The notes beneath the pieces were generated by a model. It saw only the letters and a program-made list of their open reading frames with translations. It was not told the origin of the DNA and searched no databases. A program made the translations under genes and the position numbers. This document shows, piece by piece, positions 16,319 to 26,055 of a stretch of 64,000 nucleotides of DNA. Numbering within the stretch: position 1 is the stretch's first letter; each line of letters opens with the position of its first letter. The DNA comes from Streptomyces lavendulae subsp. lavendulae (GTDB lineage Bacteria > Actinomycetota > Actinomycetes > Streptomycetales > Streptomycetaceae): positions 1,426,001-1,490,000 of the forward strand of contig NZ_CP024985.1 in the NCBI RefSeq assembly GCF_002803845.1, written 5' to 3'.

Positions 16319-17277
16319 TCACCGAGGGCGCTGCGTGCCACCGGGCGGATCCGCGCGGGGCGATGACGGCCGCGCCTCGTGATGGCCGTGAGGGTGCAGG
16401 CTCGGGCCCAGGGCGGGGCCGGCAAGCGTGTGGGGAGAGAGGTCGGTGGGTTCCTCGCCTGCTTCCAGGAGGGTATCCGCGGCCCCGACGACAGAGGGTC
16501 GGGCTGCCCGACGGCGGCCGTGTCCTTTCGGTCGTAGTCGATGCGCCACGGCAGGCTGCGGAGCGCCTCCAGGCGAGCCCGCCGCTTGTCGTTGGTCTTG
16601 ACGACGGTCCACGGGGCGTGCTCGGTGTCGGTGGCCCGGAACATGTCGACCTTGGCGGCCGTGTACGCGTCCCACAGCCCGAGGGAAGCGATATCCGTGG
16701 GCGAGAGCTTCCACTGCCGCACCGGGTCGACCCGACGGATCGCGAACCTGGTGCGCTGCTCGGCCCGGGACACGGAGAGCCAGAACTTCACCAGGAGGAT
16801 CCCGTCCGCCACCAGCATGGCCTCGAATGCGGGGCACTGCGCAGGAACAGTTCGTTCTCCTCCGGTGAGCAGAAGCCCATCACGCGCTCGACTCCGGCAC
16901 GGCTGTACCAGGAGCGGTCGAAGAAGACGATCTCGCCGGCGGTCGGCAGGTGGGCGATGTACCGCTGGAAGTACCACTGGCCGGCCTCCCGCTCGGTCGG
17001 CTTGTCCAGGGCGACGATCCGGGCACCACGCGGGTTGAGACGTTCGGTGAACCGCCGGATCGTGCCGCCCTTCCCGGCGGCGTCCCGCCCCTCGCAGATC
17101 ACCACCAGCCGGGCTCCCGTCTCCTTCACCCAGTGCTGAGCTTCAGGAGCTCGATCTGCAGGACGCGCTTGGTGCGCTCGTCTCCTCGGACCGCTCTTCG
17201 AGCCGGCCCTCAGGCTCGGCCGTCTTGGAGAAGTCACGTCGCCGGCGGTACCGGCCCAGCGCTCCCCTGGCTGTCAT
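16319..17277 (-). pseudogene. Polyphosphate kinase 2 with several frameshifts
   Basis: The start ATG 17277 follows GAGGAGGAG and gives [28 protein letters not shown]. The frame is lost near 17170, recovered in pieces as [10 protein letters not shown] and [20 protein letters not shown]. The Walker A-like GRDAAGKGG, the lid [32 protein letters not shown] and VMGFCSPEE follow. A shift near 16840 leads to [20 protein letters not shown], then WKLSPTDIASLGLWDAYTAA and APWTVVKTNDKRRAR. A last shift near 16497 gives VVGAADTLLEAGEEPT. At least four indels are present, so no functional enzyme of about 290 residues can be made. PPK2 enzymes move phosphate between polyphosphate and nucleotides. Confidence 0.85.
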
Positions 17278-17472
17278 CGCACGCTCCTCCTCACACCATC
17301 GGGCGAGGCGTCCTACGGGGGCGGCTATCCGGCTTCGCCACGATCACCCGCAGTGGCCTCCGTCTCGATGAGCCGGTCCGGAATGCTTGGCGGATCTGGT
17401 GGTGGGAAGGCGCTCGAATGTCCGACCCTCGGGGCGCCCCACACACGCGCGTGACCGGAAGGGAGAAGCGTG

Positions 17473-18657
17473 ATGAGAGCCGTGACCTGGCAGGGCCGCC
17501 GCAAGATCGAGGTGGCCACCGTTCCGGATCCGCAGATCGTCGAACCCACGGATACCGTGATCAAGGTGACGACGACGGGCCTGTGCGGATCGGACCTGCA
17601 TCTGTACGAGGTGCTCGGGCCGTTCCTGGACGCGGGCGACATCCTCGGCCACGAGCCCATGGGCGTGGTCGCCGAAGTGGGGCCCGAGGCGCGGGACCTG
17701 AAGGTGGGCGACCGGGTCGTCGTGCCGTTCAACGTGTCCTGCGGGACCTGCTTCATGTGCGAGCGGGGACTGCACTCGCAGTGCGAGACGACCCAGGTCC
17801 GCGAGCACGGCAGCGGTGCGAGCCTCTTCGGATACACCAAGCTCTACGGGCAGGTGCCGGGCGGGCAGGCCGAATACCTGCGCGTCCCCTTCGCCGACAC
17901 CCTCCCGATCCGGATTCCCGAAGGACCGCCGGACGAACGGTTCGTGTACCTCTCGGACGTCCTGCCCACCGCTTGGCAGGCCGTCGTCTACGCCGACGTC
18001 CCACCCGGCGGCAGCGTCGCGGTCCTGGGCCTCGGGCCCATCGGCGACATGTGCACCCGCGTCGCGGCCCATCGCGGGGCCGGCCGGGTGATCGGCATCG
18101 ACCTTGTACCCGAACGCCTCGCCCGCGCCGCCGGTCACGATGTACAGGTCTTCGACCTGTCCGCGTACGGGGACCAGCTCGTCGACGCGGTCCGCGACGC
18201 GACCGGCGGCCGCGGCCCGGACTCCGTGATCGATGCCGTCGGCATGGAGGCCCACGGCAGTGTCGGCGCCAGGGCGGCGCAGACCGCGACCGGCCTGCTC
18301 CCGGACGCCCTGGCATCCGCACTGATGAAGAAGGCCGGCGTGGACAGCCTGGCCGCCCTGAAGACGGCCATCGACCTCGTGCGCCGCGGCGGCACCATCT
18401 CCCTGTCCGGCGTCTACGGCGGTGCCGCCGACCCGCTTCCGCTGCTCACGATGTTCGACAAGCAGATCCAGCTGCGCATGGGGCAGGCCAACGTCCACCG
18501 GTGGGTCGACGAGCTGCTGCCGCTGCTGACCGACGGCGACCCCCTCGGCGTCGAAGGCTTCGCCACCCACCACCTGCCCCTGGATGACGCCCCACAGGCC
18601 TACGCGGACTTCCAGAAGAAGCGGGACAACATGGTCAAGGTCCTCTTCCATCCCTGA
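17473..18657 (+). CDS. Zinc-dependent alcohol dehydrogenase (formaldehyde dehydrogenase-like)
   Basis: A 394-residue protein from ATG 17473; an adjacent GTG at 17470 is equally possible after GGGAGAAGC. Catalytic zinc ligands Cys38 (GLCGSDLHLYE), His60 and Glu61 (GHEPMG) are present. A structural zinc site has four Cys at 90, 93, 96 and 104 (CGTCFMCERGLHSQC). The NAD-binding motif is VLGLGPIGDMCTRVAAHRGA with IGIDLVPERLARA. It belongs to the long-insert group of medium-chain dehydrogenases typified by glutathione-independent formaldehyde dehydrogenase and threonine dehydrogenase-like proteins. It is intact and cytoplasmic. A relic of its C-terminus occurs at 9967-10070. The substrate is not known. 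Confidence 0.85.
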   Translation: MRAVTWQGRRKIEVATVPDPQIVEPTDTVIKVTTTGLCGSDLHLYEVLGPFLDAGDILGHEPMGVVAEVGPEARDLKVGDRVVVPFNVSCGTCFMCERGLHSQCETTQVREHGSGASLFGYTKLYGQVPGGQAEYLRVPFADTLPIRIPEGPPDERFVYLSDVLPTAWQAVVYADVPPGGSVAVLGLGPIGDMCTRVAAHRGAGRVIGIDLVPERLARAAGHDVQVFDLSAYGDQLVDAVRDATGGRGPDSVIDAVGMEAHGSVGARAAQTATGLLPDALASALMKKAGVDSLAALKTAIDLVRRGGTISLSGVYGGAADPLPLLTMFDKQIQLRMGQANVHRWVDELLPLLTDGDPLGVEGFATHHLPLDDAPQAYADFQKKRDNMVKVLFHP

Positions 18658-18702
18658 TGGCCGTCACAGGACAGGCGCCGCAGGATCGGGCAGGAGCATC
18701 GC

Positions 18703-19440
18703 ATGGCGGTTTTCGTCGGCACTTCGGGATGGCAGTACCGCGACTGGTCGGGGTTGCTGTACCCGCCCGAGCTTCCGCAACGCCTGTGGCTGGAGGAGTA
18801 CGCACGGCATTTCTCCACCGTGGAGGTCAACAACGCGTTCTACCGACTGCCCGCGCCCCACACGTTCGTCCAGTGGCGCGCCCGCACTCCGCCCGACTTC
18901 GTCATGGCGGTCAAGGCGAGCCGCTTCCTGACGCACATCAAGCGCCTGCACGAGCCGGCGGAGCCGATCCGGCGGCTCATGGAGCACGCCGCTCCCCTGG
19001 GCGACCGGCTCGGCCCCATTCTGCTCCAGCTGCCGCCCACCCTCCGCGCCGACCCTGCGGCGCTCGAAGCCTGCCTCGCCTGTTTTCCGCCGGACGCCCG
19101 CGTCGCCGTCGAACCGCGCCACCGGTCCTGGTGGACGGATGACGTACGCCGCGTCCTCACCGACCGCGGTGCGGCTCTGTGCTGGGCCGACCGCGGGTCG
19201 CGGCCCGTCACGCCCTTGTGGCGGACAGCGGACTGGGGCTACCTGCGCTTCCACGAGGGCCGTGCGCAACCCGCCCCCCGCTACGGCCGGTCGGCCCTGC
19301 ACGGGTGGGCCGACCGTATCGCGGACACCTGGCCCGCCGGGGCGGACGTCTTCGCCTACTTCAACAACGACCCCGGTGGAGCAGCCGTCGTGAACGCCCG
19401 CACGTTCCGCCGCCTGACAACCCGCCCGGAGGGCGGTTGA
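18703..19440 (+). CDS. DUF72 family protein
   Basis: A 245-residue protein with the DUF72 (YecE-like, TIM-barrel) signature. It starts [20 protein letters not shown], contains [31 protein letters not shown] and [12 protein letters not shown], and ends with YLRFHEGRA and [17 protein letters not shown]. All usual conserved blocks are present and the length is normal, so it is undamaged. Its start is 45 bases after the dehydrogenase stop on the same strand. The biochemical role of DUF72 proteins is not established. Confidence 0.85.
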   Translation: MAVFVGTSGWQYRDWSGLLYPPELPQRLWLEEYARHFSTVEVNNAFYRLPAPHTFVQWRARTPPDFVMAVKASRFLTHIKRLHEPAEPIRRLMEHAAPLGDRLGPILLQLPPTLRADPAALEACLACFPPDARVAVEPRHRSWWTDDVRRVLTDRGAALCWADRGSRPVTPLWRTADWGYLRFHEGRAQPAPRYGRSALHGWADRIADTWPAGADVFAYFNNDPGGAAVVNARTFRRLTTRPEGG

Positions 19441-19529
19441 CCCAGGGCCGGGAGCCCCCGCAGCTACCCGGCTCGGTGGGCGCGGCATGCGACGAGCCGG
19501 TCTGGGCATGCGCCTCGTGTACGAGGAGG

Positions 19530-20110
19530 CACGCCATGACCGGCATCCCCGGGACGGCCAGCGCGTCCGCGCGCGCCTCGTAGTCGGCGAGCCCGTCGAA
19601 GTACGGCGGCGGACCACTGAGGGGCCAGCGGCGGAAGACGATGGTGCGCCAGCTCGCAAACCCCGTGTCCCGCCCGTCCCACAGGGGCGAGTTGACGGAC
19701 ATCGCCAACAGCGTGGGCAGCCACCCCCGGATCCGGTTCAGCACGGCGACCCCCATCTCCCGATCGGGGACCCCGACGTGTACGTGCATGCCGCAGATCA
19801 GCTGCTCATCGACGAGTTGTCGGGCCTCCCCCTCCATCCTCCGGTAACGCCGCGTAGGAGTGACCGGTACGGGCAGGGCCCCCCGCAGCGGCGCCGCACC
19901 CGTGGCCGCGATCCGGCAGCCGTTCGCCTCAGCGGCCGAGGACAGGGCATGACGGAGCCGCAACAGGTGGCCTCCCACCTGCTCAAGGTTCCAGCACACG
20001 GGAGTGGCCACCTCGATCTGAGCCTGCAACAGCTCGTCCTGGACCTCGCCGCGCTCGGCGAAGGGTTCCGGTGTCCGAGCGGTAACGCACCGTACACGCC
20101 CGGATGAGGT
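19530..20110 (-). pseudogene. YbdK-type carboxylate-amine ligase, both ends missing
   Basis: The minus strand reads [40 protein letters not shown], then [60 protein letters not shown] and [11 protein letters not shown]. This is the middle of a glutamate-cysteine ligase type 2 (YbdK) protein, with the GMHVHVG metal/ATP motif. The N-terminal GVEEEYLLVD block is gone upstream of about 20100. The C-terminal half after ADALAV (near 19550) is replaced by unrelated sequence. Only about 190 of 370 codons survive. Confidence 0.8.
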
Positions 20111-20201
20111 GAGGGCCGGCCCTGGGTGTGGAGAAGCGCGAGAGTGCGTAGTACGGCGAGCCGGGGCAGAAGCCTCGTGAGCCGTTGACGGGAGGCACCC
20201 C

Positions 20202-20423
20202 ATGCACGACGGCACCCGCACCCCCTCGGCCGCCGAAAGGGCGCTGGAAAACATCAGGCGAGCCGAGGTATCGCTGAACTCGAACGTCTTCCCCGCGGAC
20301 GTGTCCGACCGTGCCCGCGCAGCCGTAGACGCAGCCCGGCGGGCCCTGCACGGCGACGACGCGTCCACTGCTCTGGCCGCTTCCGACCTCGCGGTCCGAC
20401 TCATCGCCGACGCTTTGCGCTGA
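20202..20423 (+). CDS. Hypothetical protein, 73 residues
   Basis: GGGAGGCACCCC leads into ATG 20202. The 73-residue product ([31 protein letters not shown]...) is predicted to be two or three helices, Ala-rich with balanced charges, cytoplasmic and without Cys. It stands alone between the YbdK remnant and the phosphatase gene. No family was recognised. The good ribosome binding site and regular codon use make it likely to be real. Confidence 0.55.
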   Translation: MHDGTRTPSAAERALENIRRAEVSLNSNVFPADVSDRARAAVDAARRALHGDDASTALAASDLAVRLIADALR

Positions 20424-20640
20424 GCCTCCGCGCACCGCCCATCGATGACGCGCTCTTTCATGACTGCTCTCCCGTCCTCGTCTTTGGTTCCTGGTCGGTG
20501 GCGCAATCAGGTCACGCCACGGCTCCGCAACCAGACCGGCGCGGCCCGCGTGCCGACACCCCGGGACCTGCGCCGACGGCAGGCTGACACCGCGGCCTGG
20601 CCCCGGGGGCCGGGAAGGGCCACGATGGTGGGGTCGGACC

Positions 20641-21906
20641 GTGAGGATCGAGGTGCGCCGTGGATCGTGGACTGGCGCAAGCAGGCCTGCCGTGACCGCA
20701 GAGGCGGTGCCGGGGGGCTTGGGACCCGTTCTGGCGTGGGTGCTCGAGCGTTCCCACGGCGCGTCCGCACTGGAGCTGGCCGGTGTGATCGGTGAGGCCG
20801 CCCGTCGGCTCGGGATCCCACGGACCCGCCTGTACCTGGTCGACCTCCAGCAGCGGCGACTGCTTCCCCTGCCCCAGTCCGGCCTCACAGCCGAGGAACG
20901 CGAGGGGCTCGATGTCGACGGCTCGCTCGGCGGTCTGGCCTACCGCACCCAGGAAGTGCAGTCGACGCGCGCCGGGGACACGGCCTGGTTCCCCATGGTC
21001 GACGGCATCGAGCGGATCGGCGTCATGCAGGCGCTCACCCCAGTATCCGGCTCCGGCTCCGGACGACTCATGGAGGCCGGCCGGGCACTGGCGAGCCTGG
21101 CCACCCTCCTGGTGGTGTCCAAATTCAGCCACCACGACCCGCTCGTCCAGGGACAACGGGTGCGGCCGATGACTCTTCAAGCCGAACTGCTGTGGGCGTT
21201 CCTGCCGCCACGGACCATCGGCACCGAGCTGGCCACGTCCTCCGCCGTGCTGGAGCCGGCGTACGACATCGGGGGCGACGCCTTCGACCACAGCTTCATC
21301 GACGGGCTCCTGCACCTGACGCTGGTCGACGCGATGGGGCACGACCTCGCCTCCGGAGGTGCCAGCGGCGCCGCACTGGCCGCGTGCCGCTCCACCCGCC
21401 GCTCGGGCGGCGACCTCCGCGACATCGTCGCCGCCATCGACCGTACGCTCGCCCAGTGGATCCCGGACCGGCTCATGACCGCCGTCATCGCCGAACTCGA
21501 CACCACTCAAGGGGATTTCACCTGGATCAACTGCGGCCACCCGCCACCGCTCCTCATCCGCGACGGCCACGTGGTGCAGAACGCCCTCGAACGCCCGCCC
21601 CACCTCCCCCTCGGCTACGGCTTCCACAGCTCCAACCCCCCGGAACAGGAATACGCCCGACTCCAACCCGGAGACCGCGTCCTGCTGTACAGCGACGGCA
21701 TCACCGAAGCGCGCTCCCCCACGGGCGACCTGTTCGGCGACGAACGCCTCGCCGACACCGTCATCCGCTCCACCGCCTCCGGCGACAACGCCCCCGAAGC
21801 GCTACGCCGCCTCGTCCAGAACCTCCTCGACCACCATCAGCACCACCTGCGCGACGACGCGACGATCCTGCTTGTGGAATGGCACCCCTCCCCCCGGCCC
21901 CGCTGA
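20641..21906 (+). CDS. SpoIIE/RsbU-type PP2C serine phosphatase
   Basis: Up to 421 residues from GTG 20641; GTG 20692 is an alternative start. The N-terminal 150 residues (ALELAGVIGEAARRLGIPRT RLYLVDLQQ...) look like a GAF-type sensor. The C-terminal PP2C-SpoIIE domain has the metal-binding Asp residues in EPAYDIGGDAFDHSFI and LVDAMGHDLASG, and carries TWINCGHPPPLLIRDG, GDRVLLYSDGITEARS and the final DDATILLVEW. Such enzymes dephosphorylate anti-anti-sigma factors. No kinase or anti-anti-sigma gene is adjacent. The gene is intact and soluble, unlike most genes around it. Confidence 0.8.
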   Translation: MRIEVRRGSWTGASRPAVTAEAVPGGLGPVLAWVLERSHGASALELAGVIGEAARRLGIPRTRLYLVDLQQRRLLPLPQSGLTAEEREGLDVDGSLGGLAYRTQEVQSTRAGDTAWFPMVDGIERIGVMQALTPVSGSGSGRLMEAGRALASLATLLVVSKFSHHDPLVQGQRVRPMTLQAELLWAFLPPRTIGTELATSSAVLEPAYDIGGDAFDHSFIDGLLHLTLVDAMGHDLASGGASGAALAACRSTRRSGGDLRDIVAAIDRTLAQWIPDRLMTAVIAELDTTQGDFTWINCGHPPPLLIRDGHVVQNALERPPHLPLGYGFHSSNPPEQEYARLQPGDRVLLYSDGITEARSPTGDLFGDERLADTVIRSTASGDNAPEALRRLVQNLLDHHQHHLRDDATILLVEWHPSPRPR

Positions 21907-22639
21907 CCGCCTCGCGGTCCCCTCAGGAGGGGCAGACCCGACCTGGCCCTCCCCGACACCTAGGGCGTCGTCTTACCCGCTGCCTCCCACCTCGGCTCCA
22001 AGGGCTTAGCCGCCCCGAGGCAAGCCCGAATCACCGGGGCCGGAGCCCGGCTGCTGCCGGTCCGGGGGCCCGGCAGGCGCCGCCCAGCAGGCAAGGTAGC
22101 CACCGGACCGAGCCCGACTCCGATCTACCGCTGCATCGGTACGAGGCAAGCTCCGGTCGGGTTCAGCGGTGCCCCTCAGCCGTCGGCCCCGCCACCCGGG
22201 GTCCTTATCAGTGAGCGTCCGCTGCGCCCGCGCTCACCAGAAGAAGGCCCTCGCTGCCATCGTCACCGGGATCCGCGAGAAGCCGGGGTCCGACTCCGAA
22301 CTGTCCGCTCTGGAGGCGGTGGCCCGGCACCGGGTGCCCGACAACCTGGTCCCCCAAGGCGGCGGCGGTCCGCCCCCCAGCGGCTTCCTGCTCACCTGTC
22401 CGTAACGCCGCCGCCGGGCCGCTTCGGTGATGTGGGCGACCAGGAGTCACAGCGGGCGCGCGTGCTCGAGGTCCTGGCGAGAGGCGTCGGCAGGTCCGGG
22501 CCGGTCGGTGGAAGTTGCCCCGGCCAGCCCGCGGGCCTGACACCGAAAAGACCGCGATAGGGGCAAAATCGGCGCTCCCGGAACCCGTCGCACCCGCCGA
22601 CCGGGGCCTTTGATCACCGTTCTTGGAGGCACGAACGCC
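21907..22639. other. Long intergenic stretch without a recognisable gene
   Basis: About 730 bases. A frame at 22208-22405 (VSVRCARAHQKKALAAIVTG ...) has no ribosome binding site or family match and is not called. The last 40 bases hold CTTGGAGGCACGAACGCC, the probable ribosome binding site for the LLM gene. Nothing else was identified. Confidence 0.45.
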
Positions 22640-23595
22640 ATGACGTCATTCGGGTACTTCCTGTCCTGCGAGGAATTCACCCCCGCCGAGCTCCTCGACC
22701 AGGCGCGCAAAGCCTCCGACGCCGGTTTCACCCACCTGGCCATTTCCGACCATTTCCACCCCTGGAACGATCAGCAGGGCAACAGCCCCTTGGTCTGGTC
22801 GATGATCGGGGCCCTGTCCCAGACCGTGGACCTGCCGGTGACCACCCTGGTGACCTGCCCCACAATGCGCCTGCACCCCGCCGTCACGGCCCAGGCCGCG
22901 GCCACATCGAGCGAACTGCTAAACGGCCGGTTCGTACTCGGCGTGGGCACCGGCGAAGCGCTGAACGAACACATCCTCGGAGACCGGTGGCCTTCGTTCG
23001 ACGAGCGCGCCGCCATGCTGGAGGAAGCCGTCGAGGTGATGAGGAAGCTCTTCACCGGCCGCCAGGTCAGCCACTACGGCACGCACTACACCGTGGACAA
23101 CGCCCGCCTGTACACCGCGCCCCGCGCCCCGCTCCCCGTTAACGTCTCCGGCTTCGGGCCAAAGGCGGCGGAGCTCGCCGGCCGCATCGGCGACGGCTTC
23201 ATCACCATGGGCCCCGACCAGGAGGCCATTGGCCGCTTCCGGGACGCGGGCGGCGAAGGGAAGCCGGTGATCGGCGGCCTCAAGGTGTGCTGGGACGAGG
23301 ACAGGGAGAAGGCCGTCGACACCGTACACCGGCTGTGGCCCAACGAGCAGCTTCCCGGCGAGCTGGCCCAGATCCTTCCGACCCCGGCCCACTTCGAACA
23401 GGCGAGCCAGCTCGTCACCGCGAGCAGGTGTCCGCCAACGTGCCGTGCGGCGATGACGTCGAGGAACACGTGACTGCGGTACGCGCCTACCTGGACGCGG
23501 GCTTCGACGAGGTGTACATCGGCCAGATCGGCCCCGGCCAGGACGCCTTCTTCACCGCCTGCCGCGACAAGCTCCTGCCCGCCCTCAGCGCATGA
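22640..23595 (+). pseudogene. LLM-class F420-dependent oxidoreductase, one-base deletion near the 3' end
   Basis: ATG 22640 gives MTSFGYFLSCEEFTPAELLD, a TIGR03557-like F420-dependent oxidoreductase with HLAISDHFHPWNDQQGNSPL VWSMIGAL, NGRFVLGVGTGEALNEHILG and NVSGFGPKAAELAGRIGDGF. Near 23416 the sequence GTCACCGCGAGCAGGTG lacks one C; adding it gives VTAEQVSANVPCGDDVEEHV and the family C-terminus DEVYIGQIGPGQDAFFTACR DKLLPALSA, ending at 23595. As sequenced, the protein ends prematurely around 23470 and loses the last barrel strand. The single lesion makes this the mildest pseudogene of the region, and a read error is possible. Confidence 0.8.
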
Positions 23596-23921
23596 GACCG
23601 ACCATTCCGTTCCCGTAACCCCGAACAGGCAGCCCCGACAGCGAGAAACACACTCGCGGCACGCCGTCACCGGCTCGGTCCCCAGTAGCGGCCAGGGCCG
23701 CCTTCGGGGACATTTCGCCGAGCGGGTCCTGCCACTGAACCGGCCCTCACCCGGCTGGGCAGGCGGGAAGCCGCAGAGATAGGGCAAGGGCTTCAGCGGA
23801 CTTTATCTCGTCCGCTCAAACCGTCACTTCCTGTCGCGCCTGGGCCGAGTCCGGGCCCGGGGGAAGCCTCGGGAAAGCGGGCCGTCGCAAGGGACGGACG
23901 GACCCCCGGCGCAGATCCTGC

Positions 23922-24461
23922 TCATTGCAACGGCACCTCCGAGCTTCCCCCCGCCCGCTCACATCCTGCCCCTTCCAGCAGGTCGAGCAGCTGCGACCGG
24001 TGGAGGGCAGCGACCGGCTCGAGCAGGTCGGGGTGGCGCAGAAGGGGAGCGGCCTGGTGTTCGTAGTCGCCGGGGCGGGTAAGCCGAGTAGTCTCGCCGG
24101 CCTGGCTCCGGTTCGCGTCAAGGGCGAGGGCGGGAGCGGCGAGGAGGCAGGCAGCCCAGCTGACGACGGTTTCATCAACCCATGTCCGCCAGTCGGCATC
24201 GGCTTCGTCGGTGCGATCGGCGCCGGTCAGCCAGTCCAGCCGCGCGCTTCCGCCCGGTCCGAGGAGATGCAGAAGCTCGACGTCCAGCGCGGTCGGATAC
24301 CGCAGGGCCGCGGCGAGGGTGACCGCCTGCCGGGCCTGGGCCTCGGCCAGGGCCTTGCTGAACGCGCCCGGGGAGGACGGGAAGGCGGTCAGTAGCCAGC
24401 GGGTGCCGGCGGCTATGAAGGGTGCGAGTTCGGCGGACACGGCGGCTTCCTCGGGGAGCAT
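23922..24461 (-). CDS. Hypothetical protein, about 180 residues
   Basis: From ATG 24461 (MLPEEAAVSAELAPFIAAGT RWLL) the frame encodes a mostly helical, acidic protein with Trp-rich segments (DWRTWVDETVVSWAACLLAA PALALDA) and the C-terminal block RHPDLLEPVAALHRSQLLDL LEG. There is no signal peptide and no clear membrane helix. The frame stays open to an upstream ATG at 24572, but that extension is Arg/Pro-rich and unlikely. No family was recognised and the ribosome binding site is weak, so existence is only moderately supported. Confidence 0.45.
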   Translation of the reverse strand: MLPEEAAVSAELAPFIAAGTRWLLTAFPSSPGAFSKALAEAQARQAVTLAAALRYPTALDVELLHLLGPGGSARLDWLTGADRTDEADADWRTWVDETVVSWAACLLAAPALALDANRSQAGETTRLTRPGDYEHQAAPLLRHPDLLEPVAALHRSQLLDLLEGAGCERAGGSSEVPLQ

Positions 24462-24631
24462 GCTCGCCTGGGCCCGGCCGGGTCCGCGAGCTGCGGGGGC
24501 GAAGCTGCACCGCTCCGCTGGGTGGCGACCAGCGTAGCTGCAAGGGCGGGCGTGCGGCATGACGCACGTCACCGTCCGTCCAGGGCGGCGGGCGCGTACG
24601 CGTTCCCGCGGCCCGCCGCCCCGGACCGACG

Positions 24632-25192
24632 TCAGGACTTGCCGCGGCCGGTCACGAAGTCGCGTGCCCGGTCCACCAGGCCGGCGCCCGGTGCGAGGAG
24701 TTTGCTGGCCGTGGGGCTGCTCGGTGCGGCGGGGTGCGGGCGGGTGGGTGCCATGGCCTTGGCGCGGCGGATCTTGTCACCGAGATCGTTCAGCTGCTGC
24801 GGGGTGCAGGCCCTCTTCAGCATCGGGAAGAGGTTGCTCTCCTCGTCCTGGACGTGGGCGGCGACCTCCTCCATGAGCTGCTGCAGGAGCGGGCTCATCT
24901 GTGCGTCGTCGGTCTTCATCTTCTCCAGCCGCTTGAGCATCTTCTCGACGCGGCCGTGGTCCTCGATCTCCTTGTCCGCCATCGGCCCGCCGCCCTCGAC
25001 GTGCTCGCGCACGGCCGGATAGAGGTACTGCTCTTCGGCGACCGAGTGGCGCACCAGTTCGATGGTGATCTCGTCGATGAGATCGCGGAGCTCCTGCCCC
25101 GTGCCGGTCATGGCCTGGAGCCGGGCGAACATCCCCTCCACCTCGCGGTGGTCGGCCATCAGCTCGTCGATCACATTTCCGCCGTGTCCCAT
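24632..25192 (-). CDS. Hemerythrin HHE domain protein
   Basis: The start is ATG 25192, four bases after GGAGG; the longer open frame upstream lacks coding features. The 186 residues carry a full four-helix HHE domain with ligands in ELMADHREVEGMFARL, ELVRHSVAEEQYLYPAV, EIEDHGRVEKMLKRL and EVAAHVQDEESNLFPM, enough for a di-iron site. A Pro/Ala-rich tail ending in DRARDFVTGRGKS follows. Such proteins bind O2, NO or iron in the cytoplasm and are common in redox-stress regions. It is an intact relative of the remnant at 968-1282. Confidence 0.8.
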   Translation of the reverse strand: MGHGGNVIDELMADHREVEGMFARLQAMTGTGQELRDLIDEITIELVRHSVAEEQYLYPAVREHVEGGGPMADKEIEDHGRVEKMLKRLEKMKTDDAQMSPLLQQLMEEVAAHVQDEESNLFPMLKRACTPQQLNDLGDKIRRAKAMAPTRPHPAAPSSPTASKLLAPGAGLVDRARDFVTGRGKS

Positions 25193-26055
25193 GTCGCCTC
25201 CATGTGTGTTCGGGTCGGGCCAGTCCGGCCCGACCCGATCACTTCCCCGCAGGATGCGCGGATGCCCGGCCACAGAAGGCGCCTCACCCGCTCGGGGGAG
25301 GCAGCCACTCGCACAAGGTGGATGGTTCACCGCCAAGAAGACCCTGCTGTGACCAGCAGGGCAAGCGCCAAGTCTCTGGTGCAGGGTGGGAGACCACCGA
25401 CATTCGCCCACTGCCGTCACCGAAGTCAGCAACGGCGGGACATGATCGGGAACGATGCTGACCACCTGCTGACCTGGACCCTGACAGAAGGACGCTGACC
25501 TGAGGGAATGTCCAGATGTCAGGTGTTGGACTTGAACATGGTACGCATCATCGAGGTACTCCTGGACATAGGCTCCCTGCCTGCGTTTTTGCAGGTCAAG
25601 GGCGGTTTCCCCTACCTTACAACGAGTCGCATGTCCGGTCAGCTTTCACCAGGTTTTTGAGGACTGATGCCGACCGATTGCCAACTTTTCTGACGCACCG
25701 TCAGGCAGGTTCCGAGGGGCTCGGCCGGCTCGCTCGCTCCCCCACCCCAACGACGACGCCAGCCTACGCAACGACCGTCGGCAGTCGTCCAGGACCACCT
25801 TCGCTGTGAGCGGATCCACGGCGGCGGGCCGACGGTCGGCACGCGCCTGCGCCTGGATACGGATCAACCCGCCCAGGCTGCGGCATCTAAGTGAGGGCAG
25901 ACGGTGCGGATCTCCTTCAGTTCCGAGGCGTCCGCGGGGTGAGGTGCTGCGGGTTCGTCAGGGTCCATCAGACGACGCGTCGGGGTTTCGGCGCCGGCCT
26001 CGGTTGAGGCCGGGACGCGAAATGCACCCTTCCTCCCGGCGGCCCTGTGCGCCGC
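25193..26055. other. Intergenic boundary between the decayed and the intact halves
   Basis: About 860 bases with no supported gene. From 25500 to 25700 the sequence is less G+C rich than anywhere else nearby and includes a small hairpin CCTGC-GTTTTT-GCAGG (about 25578-25593). Short minus-strand frames here have no motif. The amidase operon ends at 26056; a terminator for it was not found. Confidence 0.45.

Noticed and set aside
22208..22405. Small protein gene in the gap before the LLM gene
   Set aside because: No ribosome binding site, no recognisable family and Pro/Gly-rich end; coding support too weak.
968..23595. Explaining all lesions as sequencing errors
   Set aside because: Homopolymer indels could be errors, but nonsense substitutions, large internal deletions, fused gene ends and relic copies cannot, and the 26-64 kb half shows no similar damage. 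Individual single-base cases remain open.
25570..25600. Phage or integrative-element attachment site at the small CCTGC/GCAGG hairpin
   Set aside because: No integrase, no tRNA gene and no second copy of the sequence were found in the window.
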